Assembly: GCF_024323335.1 (NCBI RefSeq)
Contig: NC_066581.1
Location: 38,456,699 to 38,520,698, forward strand
From: Lathyrus oleraceus
Lineage: Eukaryota; Streptophyta; Magnoliopsida; Fabales; Fabaceae
Direction: 5' to 3'
Length of the DNA: 64,000 nucleotides
A program made the translations under genes and the position numbers. The stretch's first letter is position 1, and each line of letters opens with the position of its first letter. Below the pieces are notes generated by a model. That model saw only the letters and a program-made list of their open reading frames with translations. It had not been told where the DNA came from and did not search any database. Below are positions 21,926 to 33,817 of the stretch, piece by piece.

Positions 21926-24900
21926 TTTTTCTATTTTAAATTTAAATAATTTTGATCTTTCATATTTTTGTACTTAAAATTAACGATGTTTCTATTTTTT
22001 AAATGATATTTTTTTTGTGAAACATGACAAATAATCGTATATAAACCGACTGTGAAACTATATAGAAAAAAAAGTTAAAAAATGAATATCTCATATATTT
22101 TTTATAAAAAAAAATGTGAGAAGAGACCAAAGCTGATGAAATTTAAAATAAGGGGATTAATTTCATGAATAAAATAAAATTGAGGGATCAAAATTATAAT
22201 TTAACATATATTTTATTATTTTATTTTTCTAATTTCTTCTGACCGAATACTCTTAAAATGTTTTATATATTATTACGGATGAGAATGGATATCCATGGAC
22301 ATGAATATTAACTTTTGGGTTAAATAAAATTTTCCTCATAAATATTGTTATTTTCACTTTTAGTCTCTCAAAAAAATTTCTTCACATAATTGTCCTCATA
22401 ATATTTTTTGTCAACACTTTTGGTCCCTTCTGTGAACGTCCGTTAATAGAAGTTGGCGTGGCGCACCATGTGAAAGTTTATTTGTGATTGAGCTACACAT
22501 GGTTGTGCCAGCGTGGTAAGATATTGACGTGAGATACCATGTGGTTAAGGTCAACATTATACTTGAACCCATAAAAATTTGTAGCTAATCTATAGCTAAA
22601 GTCGTAGCTAATTTGTAACAAATTCAAGAACAACAAAATTTATCATGCAAGAACCAAATTAATTTCTGCAAAATCAAGATGACTGATGTCACAAGAAGCA
22701 CAATCATACATATATCATATTATAAAAGTTTTTAAATAAATTTCACTGACCCTTGATGGACCACATTTTTAAAATATGAGTGATTCATCTTATAAGAATT
22801 TCAATGACTATTTTCACCTTTTTTTATTTATAAAAGTTTGGCTACAAAACTCGCATGCTAATCCAAATAATTTTGTAAGATTTTTTTCATTTGCACCATA
22901 CTTGTTGAGTTTTTTTTTCCACACCTTTAATATATCTTCTTAATCTTAATTAAATTACAATTCTAAATAAATGTAAGAGAAATTTATAAATTACAAATAT
23001 TCTCTTTTAATATAGAAAGAGGCTTGATACCTCCACACCATACAAAACTATGTATGTATAGTATAAAACAAATAGCATTATCATTCCATGTTTTGTAGTC
23101 ATTACACGATAAATACTCTTAAACTCAACCAAGATTCTAAGCACCATGAGTATGTTTAGGTCTTAGACTTTGAGATCCCAATTTCACAGCATTCACTCTA
23201 GCCGCAAACCGAATAGAGCAAAGTGACTTGTCGATTGAAGATTGATTCGATGAGATGTTGACAAACATCAAAGTTTTGGAGTCCCCTTCAAGAGATGGTT
23301 GTCATCCATATAATATAAACCGATTATGAGTGCACTAAATAACAAGTAAAATCATATTGAAAAGTGATAGGTTCAAACCAAGACAATGTTATTGTAGGTT
23401 GTTCAAAATATGAGTTTTGATATACCTAGAGTAGGTGTGTGAGTTTTGAATCTCTAAAAGGTACATGATCTTCTTCTTTGCCAACAACGAAATTAACTAG
23501 TTTATTAAAGAAGGTTGAATCATTCACCAAGAGCTCAAAGATGAAAATGATGCAGGTTAAATACGGTCCCTAGTGGCCCCACTCCTTGAAATTATTTATG
23601 TCGTTCATCATTATAAAATATTTACAAGATCACCTTATCATGGTGAGTGAAGTAACAATAGATATCTATAGAAGATGATGGAGAAAGTTTTTGTAGGAGT
23701 CAACATGTTTTCCTAAGAAATATTGTATATACGTTGTATCATGGCCTGGTTTTTACCATGAGCACTCTATGTTCTTAAGCAAATCAATTATGCATAAATA
23801 AATCACAACATCTATGTATCTTCGTTTATGGTATTTTCCATGAAACAAATTTTACATCATGGATGCATGGCTAGAGTGAGAAAGTCTTATTTTCATCTGT
23901 TAAATAAGGGGAAGGTATTATTCATCTGTTACCTCCATTGAACTCAATGTGATCCTTCTTTAATTTTAGGGTTAGTGTTTGCTTGAGATGTTTGCTTATC
24001 ATCTATTCATTGTTTAATTCTTTATTTATTTACAAAAATATTTTATTATTTTAATAAGGAAAGACCTAAATTTTTATTTATTATTATACTCGCTATAGTC
24101 TTACAATTTTACGTACCCTCAAATTTATTGAAAGATTAAAGTCACGTAGTTCATCTCGAAAATGTTAGTTGGTTGATTGTTTTTATCCCTTGAAAAATTC
24201 TCACATATCAAGAATGGAGAAATACTTAATTTTGAAAAAAATGCTTCAATCCACAGGGGCAGAGGACTTACGATTTGAGGTGTGTTAGACTGATTTTATT
24301 CATTTTTGATTGATTGCAAAAAATCTCATTACTTTGATTTCAAGAAAATAACCCCTAGTGATATTATATATTCAAATTTATAATATTAAAAAGTTAATGA
24401 AAATTAATCATGTTCTAATTTATTTTATTTTTTTAAAATTAATTATGATATTATATATTCAATTAATAAAAATATTAAAAAGTTAATTATATATCACTTA
24501 TCCCTAAACTTATTGTATAGGTATCTCATAGATTAACCATAATTTTTCAAATTAGTTAATATCTCATAATTAACCTTATTTTCTTATATTATTTATATTA
24601 ACTCATTTAGAAATTAATTCCTAATTTCAATATGCTTAATTATAGAATTAATCTTAATCCATGTTGATTATAATTATTATTTGGGAATAAGATATTTATT
24701 TTATCTTATTATTAGTTAGAAAACAAACAGTTTCCTTTCTTTTTCTTAATATAAATTATAAATGATTAAAATTTAATTTTTTAGCTTTATTCAATTTAGT
24801 ATAATCTGGTGTATGTATTTTATTGAGAAATTTCGTGATTTTAAAACAGGATGTTAGTTAGTTAAAAAAAAGATTTATGATATAGATTTTATGATATTTG

Positions 24901-25655
24901 TTAAGAATGTTTGTGATATTTGTTTAAAGTTTTGAAATTGTGTTTTAGATTATTTGAAATATGGTTTGGGTTTAACTTTAAACAAATTATGAGGTTTGGA
25001 TTTGAAACTTAAACAAGGTATTAATTTTTTTAGATTTGAATATATTATGATTTTGTTAATAAACTTTGTTAATAATCTTTTTAGAAAGTTATTTTAATTC
25101 ATCGTATTTGTTAAAAAAAGTTATTAAAAAAATATTTACAAAAATTGATTTTTCTTTTTAAAATGCTTTACGATATTAGTAAAAAAAATTGCTTAAAATT
25201 GATTTAAAAGAATTTATTTATTTTTTTAAGAAAAAAATGTCTTATGATATTAGTTTAAAAAATTGATTAAAGAATTAACTAACGAACATAAACCATAAGA
25301 CATCAAATCGAAATAAAATATCCATCAAACATAAATAATTCAAGCAATTTTATAAATGAGGTATTAAGAGAGGTCAACCTACGGGAAGGAGATTGTCCCC
25401 AATAAAAAGATAATATTCACTTTGTTTATTCCCTCTTGCTCTTTACGTCTTCGATCCCAACCTTCTCATAATTTTTCTTCTTTGTCCGCGCCCTTTTAGA
25501 AAAGATCGATGATGATGATGGAACTTTAGAGTTTCAGTGTTGTTGTTCTTCAATATGAAGAACAACACCTTTGTAGGGTATGATTTGTAGATTGTGGATG
25601 AGAAAAAATATTGTTATTTATAAATAAAATTAGGTTAAAAAGATTAAATGAAATT
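21926..25655. repeat. Long direct repeat, copy 1 (3.7 kb)
   Basis: This AT-rich block aligns collinearly with 26386-30246. Anchors are gcttgatacctccacaccat (23011) against gcttgacacctccacaccat (27471), agctaaagtcgtagctaatt (22595, 27013), and ttgttgttctt near 25540 and 30122. Small indels put copy 2 about 130 bases longer. It contains a duplicated kinesin fragment (23137-23530) and, near 25400-25560, a minus-strand lysine/histidine-rich frame conserved in both copies. No terminal inverted repeat is clear. It is probably a non-autonomous transposon or a segmental duplication carrying captured gene pieces. Confidence 0.85.
23137..23530 (-). pseudogene. Captured kinesin-14 motor-domain exons, copy 1
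   Basis: Two consecutive exons of a C-terminal-motor kinesin are legible on the minus strand. The first (about 23530-23426) reads VVGKEEDHVPFRDSKLTHLL and then a TAG where glutamine is expected, followed by a GT donor. The second (about 23300-23137) reads [20 protein letters not shown], then [15 protein letters not shown] and a short tail ending in a stop. This is the end of the kinesin motor domain (neck side), closest in style to the ATK1/KIN-14 group. The intervening intron is retained, which implies capture from genomic DNA, not from mRNA. Frameshifts lie upstream of VVGKEE, and no other motor exon or P-loop was found. Confidence 0.82.
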
Positions 25656-26124
25656 GAACTATTTAAGAAAGATTTCATTTAACCTGATTCTATCTATTTT
25701 TTAGAGCCCAAGCTAATGAATCTGGATGAATTCATGGCTTAGTGAATTTAGATTAAAAAAATATTTTAAATAAATGAAAACAATCTAATAATGATAAAAG
25801 ATTTTTAATTTATTTTATTTTTGTGATTTTTGAGATTTTATGTATAAAATAATGATTTATTTGAAAAAAATTATATTTTAAAAAATGCATTAATAACAAA
25901 TACGAAAACTAATAATAAAATGATAAAAAAATGTTATTTTTTAAAGGAAAAACAAATAAAAGAGAAAAGAAATACTAAGAGTGAGAAATGTGAGATTCAA
26001 ACTCATGATCTTCCCCCTTGTAACTCCTTAACTCATTTTGGGGGATTTTTTTTAAATAGCCAGTTTTTTCAAATTAAATCCCAAAATAAATAATTTTTTT
26101 AAAAAAAAACACTTTTCTCTACTT
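25656..26124. other. AT-rich spacer between the long repeats
   Basis: About 470 bases with no gene and no homologue seen elsewhere in the window. It includes a tRNA-like-looking but unsupported ttcaaactcatgatcttccc phrase near 25995 and poly-A/poly-T runs. Confidence 0.5.
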
Positions 26125-26375
26125 ATGCGTCAGTTGAACTGACGCATCCAAATAAACTTTAAAGGAGACGCCAAGAGCCTTGACGCATGCTTGCAAAGTC
26201 AATGCATATAGGCGCCACATGCATGTGTGATTGTGTGTGTGCGCCATATGCATTGGCGTATGCATGTCCTATGCCTATGTGGCGCCTAGAGCATTGGCGT
26301 ATGCATGTCCTATGCCTATGTGGCGCCTAGAGCATTGACGCATGCATGCATGTGTTCATCTATAAATACCATGCG
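26125..26375. repeat. TGACGCA palindrome and 41-bp tandem repeat
   Basis: A near-perfect 23-base palindrome, atgcgtcagtt-g-aactgacgcat, lies at 26125-26147. Two exact 41-base units follow (26252-26292 and 26293-26333, attggcgtatgcatgtccta...), flanked by partial copies with gacgcatgc. A TATA-like tctataaatacc lies at 26360-26371. The dense TGACG cores resemble as-1/bZIP sites, and the arrangement looks like a transposon end or promoter. It lies just before the second long repeat. Confidence 0.75.
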
Positions 26376-26385
26376 CTTCTCCCAT

Positions 26386-29300
26386 ATTTTTCTATTTTAA
26401 ATTTAAATAATTTTGATCTCTCTCATACTTTTGCACTTAAAATTAACGATGTTTCTATTTTTTAAATGACAAATTTCTTATGAAACATGACAAATAATCG
26501 TATATAAAAACGATTGTGGACTTTATAGATAAAAAATATAAGTTAAAAAATGAACATCTCATGGATTTTTTTATAAAAAAATGTGAGAGAGAGACCAAAA
26601 TTGATTAAATTAAAAATATGAAGATTGATTTTGTGAATCAAGTAAAATTGAGGGACCAAAATTAAAATTTAGCATGTATTTTTTTATTTTATTTTTCTAT
26701 ATTATTACGGATGACAGTGGGTACGCATGGACATGAGTAATAACTTTTGAGTTAAATAAGTCTTTGGTCCTCATAAACATTGTTATTTTAAGTTTTAGCC
26801 CCTAAAAAATTTTCCTTCAAAGAATGATTATCATAATATTTTCCGTCCACACTTTTGGTCCCTCTTGTCAACGTCCATTAACAGAAGCTGATGTGACGCG
26901 CCACATGGAAGTTTTTTTGTGATTAGACATACACATGACAGTGCTGATATGGCATACCATGTGGCTAAAATCAACATTATACTTGAACCCATAAAAATTT
27001 GTAGCTAATCTGTAGCTAAAGTCGTAGCTAATTTGTGCAATTTAAGAACTAAATTTTTTTTCATGCAAGAACCAGAATAATTTCTACAAAATCAAGATGA
27101 CTAATGTCATCAGAAGCACAATCATACATATATCATAGTATAAAAGTTTTTAAATAAATTTTACCGACCCTTGACGAACCAACTTTATAAAATGTAATTG
27201 GCCCATCTTATAAGAACTTCAAGGACTATTTTCACTTTTTTTATTTATAAAAGGTTGGCTATAAAACTCATACACTCAACTTTGAAAACTGGAGAATTGT
27301 AGATGCATGCTAATCCAAATAACTTTGCAGTGTTTTTATCATTTGAATGATACTTGCGAGTTTTTTTCCACACCTTTAATAGATCTTCTTAATCTTAATT
27401 AAATTACAATTCTAAATGAATGTAAAAGAAAATTACAAATTACAAATTTTCTCTTTCAATATAGAAAGAGGCTTGACACCTCCACACCATATAAAACTCT
27501 GTATGTATAGTATAAAACAAATCTATAACCATGTTAAAAAAATTGTATGGCTAGCATTATCATTCCATGTTTTGTAGTTATTACATAATAAATATTCTTA
27601 AACTTTACCAAGATTCTAAGCACCATGAGTGTATGTTTAGGTCTTACGCTTTGAGACCCCAATTTCATAGCATTCACTCTAGCCGTAAATTAAATAGAGC
27701 AAAGTGACTCGTCGATTGAAGATTGATTCGATGAGATGTTGACAAACATCAAAGTTTTGGAGTCCTCTTCAAGAGATGGTTGTCATCCATATAATATAAT
27801 CTGATTATGAGAGCACTAAATAAAAAGTAAAATCATATTGAAAAGTGATATGTTCAAACCAAGACAATGTTATTGTAGGTTATTCAAAATTATGAGTTTT
27901 GATATACCTGGAGTAGATGTGTGAGTTTTGAATCTCTAAAAGGTACATGATTTTCTTCTTTACCAACAACGAAATTAACTAGTTTATTAAAGAAGGTTGA
28001 ATCATTCACCAAGAGCTCAAAGATGAAAATGATGCAAGTCAAATACGGTCCCCAATGGGCAGTGGCCCCACTCTTTGAAATTATTTATGTCGTTCATCGT
28101 TATAAAATATTTACAAGATCACCTCATCATGGTGAGTGAAGTAACAATAGATATCTATAGAAGATGATGGAGAATGTTTTTGTAGGAGTCAACATTTTGT
28201 CATGAGAAATATTGTATATAAGTTGTATCATGGCCTGGTTTTTACCATGAGCACTCTATGTTCTTAAGCCAACCAACTATGCATAAATAAATCACAACAT
28301 CTATGTACCTTCGTTAATGGTATTTTCCATGAAACATATTTTACATCATGCATGCATGGTTAGAGTGAGAAAGTCTTATTTTCATGCATGCAACTTTCAT
28401 TATGCATGGTGTCGCAGTTGGAAAAATGACCGAGTTGTCATCATCCCTTGAAAAATCTCACGCATCAGGGAATACCTAAAAAACATTTTTGATTATTATA
28501 CTCGCTAGAGTCTTACAACTCTATGTCTACGTACCTTCGAATTTATTAAAGGATCAGAGCCTCGTAGTTCATCTCGAAAATGTTGATTGATTGGTTGATT
28601 ATTTTTATCCCTTGAAAAATTCTCACACATCGGGGACAAAGAAATACTTAATTTTGAAAAAAATATCTCAATGCTCAAGGATAGAGGACTTACGATTTGA
28701 GGTGTGCTAGACTGATTTTATCCCTTTTTGATTAATGAAAAAATCTCATTACTTTGATTTCAAGAAAATAACCTCTGGTGATATTATATAATTATTCCAA
28801 TATTAAAAGTATGATTTAGAAACTCAAAAATCATATCCCTTAATCCCTGATTTTATCCCTAAAAATTATTATAGAATTTTATCTCATGTTATCCTTAAGT
28901 TATCCAATGATTACCCCATTAATTATCCCTAACTATATCCCTCATGTTATAATTTATTTTGTTTTTTAAAATTAATAATGATATTATATATTCAATTAAC
29001 AAAAATATTAAAAAGTTAATGATATATCCCTTATCCCTGAATTTTTATCCCTAAAACCCTAAAAATTTATCTCATATTATCCATAAAATTATCCTATAGT
29101 TATCCCATAGATTAACTAATTTTCCAAATTAGTTAATATCCCATAATTAACCTTATTTTTTTATATTGTTTGTATTAACGCATTTAAAAATTAATTCCTA
29201 ATTTCAATATGCTTAATTATAGAATTAACTCTAATCCATGTTGATTATAATTATTATGTGGGAATAAAATATTTATTTTATCTTATTATTAGTTAGAAAA

Positions 29301-30246
29301 TAAAAAGCTTCCTTTCTTTTACTTAATATAAATTATAAATAATTAAAATTTGATTTTTTAGTTTTGTTCAATTTAGTATAACTTGGCGTATGTGTTTTAT
29401 TGAGAAATTTCGTGGTTTTATAACAGGACGTTGTTAGTTAAAAAAAAGATTTATGATATAGATTTTATGATATTTGTTAAGAATATTTGTGATATTTGTT
29501 TAAAGGTTTGAAATTGTGTTTTAGATTATTTGAAATATGGTTTGGGTTTAACTTGAAAGAAATTATGAGGTTTGGGTTTGAAACTTAAATGAGGTATTAG
29601 TTTTTTAGATTTGAATATATTATAATTTTGTTAATAAACTTTGATTCATGTTAAAAAATTATTTCAATTCATGGTATTTATTAAAAAGGGTTATTAAAAA
29701 AATATTTACAAAAATTGATTTTTCTTTTAAAAGTATTTTATGATATTAGTAAAAAATTGGTTAAAAAATTGATTCAAAAGAATTTATTTACTTTTTACAG
29801 AAAAAATTTCTTATGATATTAGTTTTAAAAAAATTGATTAGAGTTAACTAACGAATTTAAACCATAATAAAACATGAGATATCAAATCGAAATAAAACAT
29901 CCACCAAACATAAACAATTCAAACAATTCTATAAATGAGGTATTAAGAGAGGCCAACCTATGGGAAGAAGATTGTTCGTGATGAAAGTATAATATTCATG
30001 TTTTATTCCATCTTGCTCTTTATGTCTTTGATCCCAACCTTCTCCCAATTTTTCTTCTTTGCCCGCACCCTTTTAGAAAAGATCGATGATGATGATGATG
30101 GATCTTTAGAGTTTCGGTGTTGTTGTTCTTTAGTGTGAAGAACAACAACTTTTTAGGATATGATTTGTAAATTGTGGATGAGAAAAAGTGTAGAGCATAA
30201 GTGTTATTTATAGATAAAATTAGGTTTAACAAATTGGATGAAATCT
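26386..30246. repeat. Long direct repeat, copy 2 (3.9 kb)
   Basis: Collinear partner of 21926-25655. It begins with the same tttttctattttaaatttaa and runs to gttatttatagataaaatta near 30205. Its right side abuts an Athila RT fragment in the middle of a codon series (GFYWRF), so this copy was inserted into or joined to that element. It carries the second kinesin fragment at 27617-28015. Confidence 0.85.
27617..28015 (-). pseudogene. Captured kinesin-14 motor-domain exons, copy 2
   Basis: The same two exons as in copy 1. Here the first exon keeps the glutamine codon and splice donor (SKLTHLLQ then GTATAT at 27908). The second has a TAA within LCSI-FTARVNA and a late frameshift that removes the original stop. 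The two copies have therefore decayed independently after duplication. Neither can make a motor. Confidence 0.82.
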
Positions 30247-32110
30247 CCAGTAGAAACCAACATGTCCAAGGAAGCTTCTGACTTCTCACACAGTTTTTGG
30301 AGGTTGCAAAATTTCTATAACCTCAATTTTTTCTATATCAACCTGAGTACCTCTAGCGGACACTGAGTGTCCGAGAATAATGTCACTCTTAACCATAAAG
30401 TGGAACTTCTCCCAATTCCGCACAAGATTAACCTTAACACATCTTTCTAAACCCTTCTATAGATTCACTAAATAATCATCGAAACTAGATCCGCACACGG
30501 AGAAATCGTTCATAAAGACTTCCATAATATCCTCAATAAAATCAGCAAAGATAACCATCATGCATCTTTAAAAAGTGGTAGGAGCATTACAAAGCCCAAG
30601 TGGCATCCGCCGGTAAGTGAAAGTTCCATAAGGGCATGTAAAGGTATTGGGTGTATAAGAATCTAGAAAAATCCTGAATATCCACCCAAGTAGCAGAAAT
30701 GTGAGTGCCTAGAAAGGCACTCAAACATCTGGTCAATAAGGGGGGGGGGGGGGGAAGTGATCCTTCCTTTTGGCCTTATTCAATTTCTTGTAATCTATGC
30801 ACATCCTTCATCCAATCATCGTGTGTGTGGATAATGAATCATCTATACCATTCTTAACAATAATCATGCCACCTTTCTTCGGTACCACATGTACTGGACT
30901 TACCCACTTACTATATGAGATGGTTATATAATCTTGACATCCAGAAGTTTTATAACTTCCTTCTTAACTACCTCCCTCATGTTTGGGTTCAATCGTCTTT
31001 GGTGCTCTCGAGAGGTTTTAGAATCCTCTTCTAGCATGATTTGGTGCATGCACACAGATGGATGGATACCCTTAAGGTCACTCAAGATGTATCATAAGAC
31101 AACGATATATCTTTTCAAAACAGCAAGTAACTTATCTGTTTCATCTCTTCCCAGGCTAGTATTGACTATAACAGAGAGATTTAACACAGAATCTAAAACT
31201 CATATCTAAGGGTCTTGGGTAACTTCTTAAGCTATACTTTTGGGTTCTCTGTGTCGAGCATCGAGTTAGGGGTCAAGGTGAGGCACTAATCTAAACCTTC
31301 ACCTAAAAACACCTTAGCCTCAACTTCCTCTATATTCGATGTAGAAGGTGCAACCAACTTTTCAATGGGAGGTGCCTCTAGCGACAATTCTTTTAAACAT
31401 TCATAGATGATGTTAACAAAATAACATGAATCATCTATGGTTGGAGCATTCAAAAAATGGGAAATAATGAACTCAATTTTCTTCTCACCAACCTCAAAAG
31501 TAAGTTCCCTTGTGTTACGTCAATAATCGCACCAACGGTGGCTAAAAAGGGTCTTCCTAATAAGCTCGAAATGTGGGAGTCTTCCTTTATATACATCACT
31601 ATAAAGTCAGTAGGGATGTACAACTGGCCTATCCTAACTAGAATATCTTCTAGAATACCTACAAGATACTTGAATGAATGATCATCCACCTAGAGGGACA
31701 TCTTAGTGGGCTTTAAATCTCCTAAATTCAGCCTCTCATAGATTAAGAGAGGCATCAAACTCACGTTATCTCCTAAATCATAAAGAGCTTTGTCAATGAC
31801 ATATTTTCCAATTACACAGGGAATAGAAAAACTCCCTGGATATTTCAGCTTTGGTGGCATATTGTTTTGTATTATGGCACTACAATCTTCATTGAACGCC
31901 ATAGTGATGTCATCGTTAAGCTTCATCTTATTAGATAGGATCTCCTTGAGGAACTTAGCCCAGGAAGGCATTTGCGTAATGGCCTCTGTAAAGGGAACAA
32001 TAATGTGGAACTGCTTCAAGAGCTCCACAAACTTTTTGAATTGACCCTCATTCTTAGCCTTTGCAAATCTCTAAGGGTATGTGATGACAGGTGCCATCTG
32101 GGTGACAACC
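30241..32110 (-). pseudogene. Athila/Tat-type Ty3/gypsy protease and RT fragment
   Basis: Minus-strand pieces in order are NEGQFKKFVELLKQFHIIVP (about 32050), an aspartic-protease region ALYDLGDNVSLMPLLIYERL (the DLGA-type active site has decayed to DLGD), and SSLLGRPFLATVGAIIDVTQ (31450-31689). An RT region follows with VKKEVIKLLD (about 30950) and CNAPTTF then CMMVIFADFIEDIMEVFMND (about 30530-30590), ending KTVEVRSFLGHVGFYWR at 30246. Many stops are present. The RNase H and integrase expected next are absent because the long repeat begins there. Confidence 0.85.
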
Positions 32111-32397
32111 TACCCATCATCCAGCTGACACTCAGATTATTCATATTTTGTCTTCTTGTGCTGAGCCTTGGCCCCTATCACATCATGGTGGGCGTCATCC
32201 CTTCAGGGAGGGCATCATCTCAATGCAGAAGTGCATATTTACTCCAGTTTTTGCGGTTTCGCATCATTTCTTCGCTCGATCACTCCCATAATCTAAATAC
32301 CTGAAATAAAGATAAAGTACAAGCATAAAACTATAAAAAGGAAGGGAAAAAAACTCAAATTTGTACGTGAGTCGAGTCGGAAACACGATATTTTTCT
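32111..32397. other. Junction DNA, nothing recognised
   Basis: Between the Athila fragment and the 5'-truncated RTE LINE. It may be more decayed Athila gag, but no motif could be read. Confidence 0.4.
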
Positions 32398-33817
32398 GTG
32401 TTATCACATTTCCATTGAAGTGTGGGAAATTCTTGGAGATAAAGGTATTTAATGGCTCATTAAACTCTTTAATGGGATTATGAGATCAAAGCAAATGTTG
32501 AATGAATATAGAAGAAACACTTTAGTCTCAATCTATAAGAATAATGGGGATATACAAAATTATGCAAATTATTGAGGGATTAAACTTACGAGTCATACCA
32601 TGAAGTTATGGAAAAAAGTGATTGAATGAAGATTATGAAAAGAGACTCAAGTCACTAAGAATCAATTTGATTTTATGTACGAGAGGTCGACCATTAAAGC
32701 GATCTATCTATTAAGACAGGTGATGAAGTAGTATCAGATGGCCCAACAAGACTTGGACTTAATTTTTATTGACTTGGACAAGGCGTATGTTAGAGTGCCT
32801 AAAGAGATTTTGTGGAAAGCCCTAAATAAAAAAGGGGTTAGGATTGCATATATTCGAGTTATTCAAGATATGTATGAACATGTATCGGCTAGTGTATGAA
32901 CACATGGTTGAGAGATGAATAATCTCCCCATTACAATAGGTTTACACAAAGGTTTAACCCTAAACCCCTACCTTTTTACTTTAATTTTGGATGTATTTAC
33001 GGAGGACATGCAAGATCTAACACTGAGATGCATGTTTTTTTGCAGATGATATAGTTCTACTTGTAGAGTCGAATGAGGATTTAAATGAGAGGTTGGAGAC
33101 GAGCTTCAAAAACGCATGGCTTTCACCTAAGGAAAATTAAGACGGGATATATGAAATGTAAGTTCAGGAAAAGGAGAAGTGTTTCTAACATATAGGTTAA
33201 AGTTGGAGACCATATCATCTCATAGGTCAACAGTTTAAATATCTTGGATCCGTAATACAAAATGATGGAGAAATAGAAAGAGATATAAACCATCGAATTC
33301 AAGTTGGGTGGTTGAAATGGAGGGGGGGCTTCGAGGATTTTATGTGATAGAAGGTACCAATCAAGTTGAAGAGAATTTTTTATCGGATTATTGTAAGGCC
33401 TGCGATATTGTATAAGACAGAATATTGGACGCTTAAGAATTAATACGAGAATAAAGTAAGTGTAGCAGATGACGATGTTGCATTGGATGTGTGGTAAGAC
33501 TAGACACGTTAAGATTAAAAATGACAACATTAGAGAGAATATTGGGGTAACACCTATAAAAGAAAAGATTGTGAAAAATATACTTCAGTGGTTTTGACAT
33601 GTATAGAGAAGACCTGCAATTTTTTTGGTAAAGTGAGTATATCAAATGGAGATTAATCAAATTGCTAGATGTAGAGGAAAATCTAAAAAAATTATAAAAG
33701 AAATTAGTAAGAAAGATCGTGAAATTAACGATTTAGATAAAATTATGGCCAGAGATAGAACATTAGGGTGGAAATTGATCTCCACTTAGTGAGATAAGAC
33801 TTGATTGTTGTTGTGGT
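32398..33817 (+). pseudogene. RTE-clade LINE reverse transcriptase, 5'-truncated and decayed
   Basis: Plus-strand remains of an RTE non-LTR retrotransposon. Readable pieces include FIDLDKAYVRVPKEILWKAL (about 32770), a tract ending FADDIVLLVES (about 33040), LRWMC-like and NIRENIGVTPIKEKIVKNI (about 33525-33590), and the tail LDKIMARDRTLGWKLISTX near 33740. It ends in a gattgttgttgtggt tail at about 33800-33817, typical of RTE 3' ends. Frames shift repeatedly. A related 3' fragment lies at 61105-61660. Confidence 0.87.

Noticed and set aside
25975..26010. tRNA gene suggested by gagattcaaactcatgatctt
   Set aside because: No acceptor stem, D-arm or paired anticodon stem could be built around the TPsiC-like phrase.
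21926..30246. Treating the two long direct repeats as LTRs of one retrotransposon
   Set aside because: The 730-base middle has no primer site, polypurine tract or gag/pol. The ends are not TG...CA, and the repeats hold intron-containing host exons.
30739..30753. G run as a G-quadruplex switch
   Set aside because: A single homopolymer in decayed Athila DNA. More likely slippage or a sequencing artefact, and no gene depends on it.
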